Position numbers and translations under genes: made by a program. From Liolophura sinensis (taxonomy: Eukaryota; Mollusca; Polyplacophora; Chitonida; Chitonidae): a DNA stretch of 60,000 bases. The notes beneath the pieces are model-generated. The model did not search any database, was not told the DNA's origin, and saw nothing but the letters and a program-made list of their open reading frames with translations. This document shows, one piece after another, positions 11,205 to 21,000 of the stretch. Location of the stretch: the NCBI RefSeq assembly GCF_032854445.1, contig NC_088303.1, positions 10,859,501 through 10,919,500 on the forward strand. The letters are read 5' to 3'. How positions within the stretch are numbered: the stretch's first letter is position 1; every line of letters starts with the position of its first letter.

Positions 11205-13250
11205 TACATTATTACGGTACATAGAGTGTATGTATGTACCTGCTCATGAATATAGTACATGGGCTATGACTTCTCATGACTACAGGACATGGAGTATATG
11301 TATATACCTTCTCATGACTAGAGTACATGTAGAATATGTATATACCTTTTCAAGACTGCAGTACATGGGGTACATGTATATGCTTTCTCATGACTACGGT
11401 ACATTGAGCATATGTGTATGTCTTCTCATGACTACAGTACATGGAGTATATGAATATCCCTTCTCATAACTACAGTTCATGGAATATAGGTATGTGCCTT
11501 CTCATGACTACAGTACATGGAGAATACGTATATGCCTTCTCATGAATACAGTATATGGAGTATACGTATATGCCTTCTCATGACTACTGTACATGGAGTA
11601 TGCTTATGCCTTATCATGACTACAGTACATACAATATATGTATATATCTTACTAATGACAAGAGTACACGGAGTATGTGTATATGCCTTCTCATGAATAC
11701 AGTACATGGAGTATATGTATATGCCTCCTCATGGTTACAGGACACGGAATATCTTTATATGCCTGCTCATGACTACAGCACATGGAGTATATGTATATGA
11801 CTTTTCATCACTACAGTACACGTTGTATACGTATATGCCTGCTCATGGCTAAAGGATATGGAGTATATGTATATATCTTACTAATGACTATAGTACATGG
11901 AGTATATGTATATGCCTGCTCATGGCTACAGTACATACAATATATGTATATATCTTACTCATGACTACAGTACATGGAGTATACGTATATGCCTGCTCAT
12001 GGCTACAGTGCATGGAGTATTTGTATATATCTACTCATGACTACAGTACATGGAGTATATGTATATGCCTGCTTATGGTTACAGTACATGGAGTATACGT
12101 ATATGCCTTCTCATGACTACAGTAAATAGAATATATGTATATATCTACCCATGACTACTGTACATGAAGTATATGTATATATCTACCCATGGCTACTGTA
12201 TATGAAGTATATGTATACGCCTGCTTATGGTTACAGTACATGGAGTATATGTGCATGCCTTATGGTGACTACAGTATATAGAGTATACGTATATGCTTCT
12301 CATGACTACAGTACATGGAGTATGCGCACATGCCTTGTCATGGAGTTTATGTATATGCCTTCTAATGATTACAGTACATGGAATATGTGTATATGCCTTG
12401 TCATGGAGTATATGTATATGCCTTATCATGACTACAGTACATAGAGTTTATGTATATGCCTGCTCATGACTACAGTACATGAAGTATACGCATACAGTTC
12501 ATGGTGTATATGTATATGCCTGCTCATGACTAAAGGACATGGAGTATATGAATATGCCTTCTCATGATTACAGTACATGGAATATGTGTATATGCCTTCT
12601 CATGAATACAGAACATGGCGTATATGTATATGCCTGCTTATGACTACAGTACATGGGACATACGTATATGCCTTCTCATGACTACTGGACATGGATTATA
12701 TGCATATGTCTTCTCATGACTACAGTACATTAAGTATACGTATATGCCTGCTCATGATTACAGTACATGGAATATATGTATATGCCTTTTCATAAGTGCA
12801 GTACATGAAGTATATGTATATGCCTTCTTATGACTATAGTACATGGGGTTTATGGATATGCCTTCTCATGGCTACAGTACATGGAGTATACGTATATGAA
12901 TTCTCATCACTACAGTACACGTTGTATACGTATATGCCTTTTCATGGCTACAGCACATGGAGTATATGTATGTGCCTTCTCACCACTACAGTGCATGGAG
13001 TATACGTATATGCCTGCTCATGGCTACAGTACATGGAGTATATGTATATGCCTGCTCATGACTACAGTACATACAATATATGTATATATCTTACTAATGA
13101 CTATAGTACATGGAGTATACGTATATGCCTGCTCATGACTGCGGTACGTAGAGTAAATATATATGCCTTTTCCTGACTGCAGTACATGGAATATGTAAAT
13201 ATGCCTGCTCATAACTACAGTACATGGAGTATATGTATATGCCTGCCGAT
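11205..13250. repeat. 38-bp minisatellite, about 54 copies
   Basis: Unit 'tacagtacatggagtatatg' followed by 'tatatgccttctcatgac'. Copies differ by point changes (gagtatacgt/gagtatatgt, ctgctc/cttctc). Tyr/Met/Cys-rich open frames through it are repeat artefacts, because 38 is not a multiple of three and the frame shifts at every unit. Confidence 0.92.
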
Positions 13251-13259
13251 TATGTATAT

Positions 13260-13458
13260 GTTAGTCCGGAATCTGTGGAACGTTTCCACTTGTTCGTCTG
13301 CTGAGAGATCATCGGTGGACGTCCCGATCTCATGGACATGAGGGTGAGTGAAGTGCTGGCCGTGAGTCTACTGGACATATCCCCTGGTGCTCTCATCAGA
13401 CAACAAGTCGTTTCCGCCCTACCTGAACTACCACTGCGTGCCATGCTGTAATAATAAA
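13260..13458 (+). pseudogene. Coding-like remnant with stop and AATAAA, function not recognised
   Basis: Directly after the minisatellite the base composition changes. One frame (codons from 13260) reads VSPESVERFHLFVC, a TGA, then EIIGGRPDLMDMRVSEVLAV and SLLDISPGALIRQQVV onward, ending at TAA 13449-13451, with AATAAA at 13453-13458. The amphipathic Leu/Val/Glu pattern looks protein-like. It could be the degraded 3' end of a retroposed gene or retroelement, or the last exon of an unseen gene. I do not recognise the family. Confidence 0.3.
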
Positions 13459-13590
13459 AGATCCGAAGGCTCTCTGATGGCCGACATCACCGCTAAGGTG
13501 ACGGAATTGTCTGTAACAAGCCCGATCAATCTAACGCCGTTATTTTATATTTAAGCCCCTATCCCAGGGATTCAATACAGTAAGCCTATG

Positions 13591-13621
13591 GAGTATGTAT
13601 GTATGTATGTATGTATGTATG
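13591..13621. repeat. Tetranucleotide microsatellite
   Basis: Six or more repeats of 'tatg'. Confidence 0.9.
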
Positions 13622-13656
13622 CTTTGGGTTTCAGGTCGTATGACGACAAGGAGTTA

Positions 13657-13945
13657 TTACGTGTGTGTGCATACACTGTGTCTTCTTGCGGCAGGCGAAC
13701 CCATGCCGCAAATTAAAAGTGCTGCCGCCACAAGTATCTTGCCAAAGACACCAGACATGACACCAAACCCATTCACATTATACTGACACCCTGCCAACCA
13801 GGCCTGTTTCCTATCTCTAACCTCCCAGTGCTGAGCGCAAAGCGAGACAGCAACACGTATCATCTTTAAAGTCTTTGGAATAACGCAACCCGATTTCAAG
13901 GCGGACGCTCTAATCAGTAGGTCACCGACTTGTGGTCACCGACTC
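13657..13945 (-). repeat. SINE family B, minus orientation
   Basis: The reverse complement shares the 'ggtgtcatgtctggtgtctt' core, 'ggcggcagcactt' and 'gcaagaagacacagtgtatg' with 9068-9345. The tRNA-like end lies at the high-coordinate side (13900-13945). Confidence 0.65.
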
Positions 13946-14889
13946 ACCGCCGTGACCGTTCAGATCTGTTTGCACCCCTCTTCCAAAATAACTCGGGTAA
14001 AATTATTTGTATTTTTTTTAAATGGAGGAAGTGAATGAAAAGTTTGTTCGGTTGCCTCAAAAGTCTGAGTTTTTTAACTGAGTTTAATCAGTTTAGAAAT
14101 CATAGTGATTCAATAAAATAATCAGACGAGTTCTTAATGATTCAACGGACTTGGTCATATGAGTGAGTTTTCTGAGATGAATTAGCCCAAGTGTAAAACT
14201 AAGTTATTTTAGTCAGTTGACACAAACAAATATGGTGCAAAGTTACCTGCCGAATGTTGTGATCGACCACCTCCACATCATAAAAATCACTACCGTCAAA
14301 TATGTCAAATATTCTTTCATCACTTTATGAAATCAAATCATGACAAAGAAGTTATTTTAAACAGCTTGTATGAATGCTTTTTAACTACATCTAACGTGGA
14401 AATAATTTATAAGCGCATCCAACAATAGAATGGAGTCACAAGTGCTAGCAAAGAGCTGACTTGTACGCCATGTAAACTATATATGGCTCATATGATGATG
14501 ATCAGGTTCAATGGGCGGAAGAAAATGGACAAATACAGCGTATATAGATTGAGAGAAATAATTGCGCGTCGAAGGTACAGATCTCTGAAAAACAGACCAT
14601 CAGAAAAAAGGACCTTCAGAAAAAAGTGCCTTCAGAAAAAACGGCCTTCAGAAAAAAAGGGCCATCACAAAAAGGGCCATCAGACCTACTCGCGCGCATC
14701 TATACATGCACATGCAGGCGTGCGTATTGTCTATTAAATGATTGTTCATGAGTTTTGCGTTCAATGTATAAATCGCCACGTCACGGATCAACTTTTATTG
14801 TTCAAATCAAATTCTGTTATATGACGTCACTATTGCCAGATATTTACAGTTGTAATCTATTGCCAAAGGCCTAAAGCGCAAGCTAATAT
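13946..14889. other. Intergenic A/T-rich sequence
   Basis: No gene seen. A small direct repeat of about 17 bp (variants of 'ggccttcagaaaaaa') runs from about 14597 to 14690. Confidence 0.5.
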
Positions 14890-15160
14890 TATAACTGAGG
14901 TCAATTATGTTTGTCTGACTCCATCTACTAATATATCAGAGGTCAACTACCCTTGTTCGACACCATCTACTATAATAACTGAGATCAACTGTTCTTGTCC
15001 GACACCATCTGCTATAATAACTGACATCAACTGTGCTTGTCCAACACCATCTGCTATAATAACTGAGATCAACTGGGCTTGCCCGACACCGGCCAGCTGC
15101 TGTTGTAGCAAGTGGTCAGCTATGCTTGTCCGACACCATGTGCTGTTTTAATGGTCAACT
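14890..15160. repeat. 42-bp minisatellite, about 5 copies
   Basis: Unit 'ataactgagatcaactgtgc' followed by 'ttgtccgacaccatctgctata', with diverged outer copies. Confidence 0.8.
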
Positions 15161-15414
15161 TAGATTTTCAGACGCAATCTGCCGTTACAAACGCTGTCCT
15201 CTGCCATTAGCACACACGAAACTGCTATTGTCTTCCGTCAACCATTACAGCCGCGAATCAATTACTCCAGGTCGTTCCGGAGGGAGAACCTGAACGACCA
15301 TAGCACTGTAGCTTTCCTCGGGTTTTCAGACATCACATATAACAATGGTATTGCCCATGCCAGTCAAACGGGAATTGTTTTAAAGTGGGATTCACAAGAG
15401 AAATTAGCTGATAT

Positions 15415-15760
15415 TGTCCAATGTGAATAGCTGACGCCCAACGTTAACTATTGCGTAATGTGAATTGCTGTTGACTATCGTTAACTATTGCCGAATGTGA
15501 ACGGCTTTTGCACAACGTTAATTATTGCCCAAAGTGAACAACGTTGCTGTTGACAACGGTAACTTCACTGTATTGCCCAACGTGAATTGCTGTTGCCCAC
15601 CGTTAACTATTGTCCAAAGTGAACTGCTGTTGCCTAACGTTAACCGCTGCCCAGTGTGAAGCACTGTTGCCCAACGTTAATTATTGCCCAATGTGGATTG
15701 CTGTTGACAACGTTAACCAATGACCAATGTGAATTGATTTTACCCAACGGCAGTACATTG
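15415..15760. repeat. About 37-bp minisatellite, roughly 9 copies
   Basis: Imperfect units of the form 'ttgcccaacgttaactattg' plus 'cccaatgtgaattgctg'. Confidence 0.8.
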
Positions 15761-16221
15761 TCCTGTTTGTCAGTTTGTGTAGCTTTTCCGAAATTAGCTG
15801 ATCTTACCGATTGTCAGGCGATATTCCTCATTGTCATATGCAAGGTTCACTACTTTTGCCACAGGTCAACTACATTCTCCAAAGTTAAGTGACATTGCAC
15901 TACGTCAGCTTCAGATAGCATGTATTATCGGCTCAACAAATTCGTGTGAATATTTATTTATCAGAATGTTATTTAACGCCGGAATCCGGAAATTTTATGT
16001 TTTATTGGCGGAGGATGTCAGAATAAACTGCCAAACCTTTCTAAGTGTGATGTTCAGTTATGGATGTTAATATATTGGTGAAAGACAATTGTTCATCAAC
16101 GAACTACAAATTGTCCAAATTGTCACATGATACCACTTCGTTAAACGCTTATTGTCACCAAGTTACCATTAAGAGAAAGCGCAGGGGGAGGGTGGGGGAC
16201 ATGGCACAAAATAACTTCCAA

Positions 16222-16302
16222 GGCCGGAAATGAACCCCTACCTCATGCGCCTTAACGACTGAAAGACAAGCGTCTTTAACCACTCCGCCATGACACGTTC
16301 CC
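16222..16302 (-). repeat. tRNA-like SINE head, minus orientation
   Basis: Read on the minus strand it gives 'catggcggagtggttaaaga' (A-box-like), then 'ctttcagtcgttaaggcgca' and a B-box-like 'aggggttcatttcc'. It resembles a Leu/Ser tRNA head. No body can be assigned, and it is not an intact tRNA gene. Confidence 0.5.
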
Positions 16303-17100
16303 ACCAATAAATATAGCTGCTGTATGTATTGTGTTGATTGCCACGAAATATCGGTTAGGGGTGTGTAAATAATTAAGTCCATACCGTATCCCTACAGGCA
16401 TGCGCAGGTCTGGATTATTTTTTTACTGATTGTTGATTTTACTGATCTCACCTTGTCATCCATAAGACAAAGCAGGTTTTTGCGAAAGCGGTTCTCATCT
16501 ATAAACAATCATTAAGACGATTTCAAGTTTTACATCGATCCATGTTTAAAATGAATGTAAATGGATATTGGCCTTATGGGGTCGTCAATATACAGAATGA
16601 ATCCACTGAGCAATATTCCGAAATCAATATGATGAGTATAAACAAAACAACAAATAGCATAAACAACATTATAGCTGCTTTGTTGGCCAAGGGCCGGTAT
16701 ACAGGTATTTATAATAGTATTCGGATTTTACTCACTAGGCCCATAGTCATTAAATTTAAAGTAGCGGTTGTACTGTTATGCTCAACGGGGATACACCTAT
16801 TTTGGATATGCACTTATACATACAGATGTAAGAGAAAGCAGATTAATCGGCTTATAGTCAGGCTTAACGGGCCAGCATGTTAAAACAAACACCCAGGGAG
16901 TTTATCCCCTAGGCTGTATATGTATGTGTATATATACTGCACATCAGAGGATGTACCAGTACATATTGTACGTAACCTGTAAATATATAATTGCTAAAAG
17001 TGAGAAATTAATGACACGCGAAAGCAAGCTACAATACATATTAAAAAAAACCTTTTTCATTCTTTCTTCAATACAGAAGAATTTAATTAAGATTTCAATA
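16303..17100. other. Intergenic sequence upstream of the zinc-finger gene
   Basis: A/T-rich; short open frames only, none with a recognisable motif. Confidence 0.45.
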
Positions 17101-18048
17101 ATCCTAAAATCATTAATGAGCTATGCGGGGTATCGCGCAGACACGGAAGCAGCCAGGTCTCGTGTGGCGGACAAATGTGATTGCGAGAGTCTGGTAAGGG
17201 CTGGACTATCATCTGGGAGGGAGAGAGAGAGGGAAAGAGGCCGTGTGTGTAGGTAGGCCTAGCTAGCTAGCTCAACACAGCCGTGCCAAGTTGAAAGACG
17301 AAATCTCCCCAGGGGATAACCTATTCAAAGATGATCAGCGCAGCACTAGCCCCCTGGGACTCGGCCCCGTCGAACGCTCGGAGCTGGATGCCATATCCAA
17401 GGGATAGCTCCGAAAATAATCTGTGGCCAGCCCTGCGGGATGGCGGCGTTACCAGGCAGAAATCACAGCCGTCATGTTGCCGGGTCCGCTCCCTGTGGCG
17501 ATTACCCACGGGGCCAGTAACCGGCCATGCAATTCAATATTTATTTCGTGACGTAGCTCACTGGCCACATGCTGTGTTTTTGACTCGCTGGTCTACAGGC
17601 CTGGCACATCGGGGAAAACAGCAGTTCTAGTCGGGCGTTGAGAACGACTAGTGCAGGCCAGCAGGCGAACAGAACGTGTGTGATCAGTACGCTGACAGCC
17701 CGCCAGTATCATGTCAGCCCCATCCCGCCTGCCCACCCGGCTACCCCGCGGCCGCACCCATATGTGATCGCCCCGAGCCTGGGCAGCTGCTACCCACTGT
17801 CCCGACCCTCGACGTTCCGACGCCCAAGGCTGTAGACTTACAAGTACTGTTTGTCCCGGATACCCATCTACTGATCGAACTCGATCGGTTATTGATCGAC
17901 TGTCTGGTTATGACGTCGTTAACAGTACGGATCTAAGTGCTTTATCAGTGTTAAATGATTTGTACTAATTGTTGGTGGGTGTGAGGTAGTACATCAGCAC
18001 ATGTGACAGTGTCCTCAGCTTTTCAACCACCCCAGGCTGCCAGCAGAA
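17101..18048 (+). promoter_or_regulatory. Putative promoter and 5'UTR of the ZNF423/521-type gene
   Basis: A GC-richer, CpG-containing stretch directly upstream of the first coding exon. It holds a GA-rich microsatellite (17214-17240), a CRE-like 'cgtgacgtag' near 17548, and EBF-like CCCNNGGG palindromes at 17306-17316, 17350-17360 and 17504-17513. No TATA box stands out. The transcription start and any extra 5' exon cannot be fixed from sequence alone. Confidence 0.4.
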
Positions 18049-18088
18049 ATGTCACGCCGTAAGCAGGCCCGACCACGCTCTTGTCGAG
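18049..18088 (+). CDS. ZNF423/ZNF521: ZNF423/521 exon 1: start codon and NuRD motif
   Basis: ATG at 18049 is followed by a run encoding [13 protein letters not shown], then donor gtaagt at 18089. It ends in phase 1. The motif is shared by SALL, FOG and ZNF423/521 family members, which fixes the start despite the exon's 40-base length. Confidence 0.92.
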
Positions 18089-21000
18089 GTAAGTTCAAAC
18101 AGTACCCCAGGGGACAATCACTCCAACATACACACTGTTAACACATCATTTATTACATATAACTTTATTTAGCATTTTTTTTGTTCTCTTCTGTTTAAAG
18201 ACTGTAGATTGATTTTGTTGATGTAAAGTGCCAAAGTTTGTTTTGGTTTAACAGGATCATTTTATTTGTTGATTTTTCCATTAATGAATATCCCATGATC
18301 CCATGTCATGCAATTATGTTGTCGAATTGAAGTAATATCCATTATAAAGATTGGTTTTTGGCTTGATTTAGATCAGTGAATGAATACATGCATAATCAGT
18401 TAAGATAAGTTCCATGTTCGTTTGTAGGTGAGTATTATTTATTTATTTATTTGATTGGTGTTTTATGCCATACTTATTATACTTCACTTATACGACGATG
18501 GCCAGTATTATGGTGGGAGGAAACCGGTCAGAGTCCGGGGGAAACTCGCAGCCATCCACAGGTTGCTGCAGGACCTTCCCACTTAGGGCCAGAGAGGTGG
18601 GTGTTAGGATACATGTATTGATGGACATGTGCATCTGCAGCAGCATGTGGATAGATCTCAGTTTAGTATATATGATTATATGTGTATCTTTCTAAAACAT
18701 ATCTTTGTCACAGTGAGAAAATGCCTTGTATGTATTTTGTGTAAGTTCAGAAGCATCTCAGTGTGTATTTGCATTTCAGAAGAATTTTAGAGTGTATCAC
18801 TGGTTAGAAGTGTATTTCACTGGTTAGAAGTGTATCGTATAAGGTCAGAATTATTTTGTCCATTTGTGTAAGGTCATAAGTACTTTTGAGTGTATTAGTG
18901 TATGGGGAGAAGTGTTTCAATGTGTAGATTGACAGAGGCATTACTTATGGATAACAATTCCTGGATTTATTGTGTTGGTGACGTTTCGATGTAGGTTCTT
19001 ACAAACCATATGAACATACAGAGATACAAGACAACATGTATACAGTAAGAGAGTGAGTGGTGTCAAAAACAGACTTATGTTATCCATAAGTAATGCCTCT
19101 GTCAATCTATACCATCCCAATTCCTAAATGCCTCTGAAAGAAGTTTCAATGTGTATTTGTGTAAGAACAGAAGTATTTGAAGTGTATTAGTGTAAGGTCA
19201 AAAGTGTTTGTATTTGTGTAAGGCAAGAAGTATTGCAGTGTTTGTGTAAGGTTAGAAATGTTTGTGTTTGTGTAAGGCCAGAAGTATTTTGACCAATGTG
19301 TATTTGTGGAAGTTCAGAAGTATTTCAGTGGTTGTGTAAGGTCAGAAATGTTTCAGTGTGTATTTGTGGGAGTTGAGAAGAATTTCAACAAATATTGTGT
19401 AAGGTCAAGGTGTGTAAGTTATTTCAGTGTGTATATATGTACTTTGGAATGTATTTATAATAGGTCAGAAGTATTTAAGTATGTATTTGGGTACGGTCAC
19501 TGTGTATTTGTGTAAGGTCAGAAATATTTCATTGTGTAATTGCTTAAGGCAACATTTAGTTTGGTCTGTATTTGTGAAGTTCACATGTGGTATACTGATA
19601 GCTGTCCATGGAAGGGCTACATGTCATCTGCTGTGTCAAGTTTTTTCTTTCTGGATTCCAGCTTATTCTGTGGCAAATCTCTAATGCATGAAGCACTTTT
19701 TTTTTTTATTTTTTCCTTCTTTTTTTTTCAGAATTACATCAGTTTGGTTTGTAATATTGATTCAAACCTTGTATCATGTTCTATGGTCTTCATGCTTCTA
19801 TGTCCCCTCACTATGATTACAATGTTTTAGCCTATTTTCCGTCTCTCTTTATTTTGACTTATTTCCTTTGTTTTCAGTCAGTTACAGTACAGTTATTCAT
19901 TTTCATTTGATTGAAGATCAATCAGGTCTTTTCAAGATTTCAAACAACTCTGTTAATATAATTTTATTCATTTCATTCAATTCTTCCAGCTCAAGAATAT
20001 CAAATACACTGTAGTTGTCCCAAGGTCCCTCATGTTTTATTATGATCAAAGATTTCACACTGTTCTGATGAAATCAGTAATCATTTTGTTCATTTGTGCC
20101 AGATTTCTCAAAGATGTCAAGCAGTTTAACTAAAATCCCTAATGTTTCATTCAGTTCTGCGAAAGATTTTAGACAGTAAAGTGAAAACCCCTCATGATTT
20201 CTTTCAAGGCTGCCAGATTATTTATATAAGCTATATCAGGGTTTCATTCTGGGCATATCTCCGTTTACCTGTGCATCGGGCGTTTCATTTTTGTCAAGTT
20301 TCATTATGGTTTCATGCCATTCTGTCATATTAGCTAAAGGTTTTTTTTTTTTGCATAACGAATTGCTCTCTATATCTTTTTTATTGTAATGGTATAATGT
20401 GACAGTACTTGCAGTTTTGTCACAGATTCTCATGGTTTCATATAGTTCTGTGAATCAGATTAGTTTATAAATGGTTTCATCAGATCGATTACATTTTGTC
20501 ATGGTTTCAGAGAGCCCCATCAGTGTTGTAATGGTTGGCACCTTACATCATGGTTACAGATTGTTTTGTCACCTTACCTCTTGGTTACACATTGTTTTGT
20601 CATCTTGCATCATGATTTCACATTGCTTTGTCATTTTACCTCATGATTTCACATTGTTTTGGCACTTTACAGCATGGTTACAGACTGTTTTGTCACCTTA
20701 CAGCATAGTTACAGATTATTTTGTAACCTTACATCAGAGTTATACATTGTTTTGTTACTTTCCACTATTGTTGTGCATTGTTTTGTTACTTTCCGCTATG
20801 GTTATGCATTGTTTTGTTACCTTACATCATCACTGTACATTGTTTTATTAATTTACATTATGGTTACATATTGTTTTGTCAACTTACATCATGATTACAG
20901 ATTGTTTTGTCACCTTACATCATGATTACAGTTTTTTTTTCAACTTCCATCATGGTTGAAGATTGTTTTGTTGCCTTACATTGTGGTTACACATTGTTTC

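Noticed and set aside
11173-13212. Tyr/Met/Cys-rich open frames on both strands
   Set aside because: Products of the 38-bp minisatellite. The same peptide recurs in shifted frames, as expected for a unit that is not a multiple of three.
16222-16302. A functional tRNA gene on the minus strand
   Set aside because: A- and B-box-like parts are present, but the acceptor stem and B box are degenerate and there is no minus-strand T-run terminator. A SINE head explains it better.
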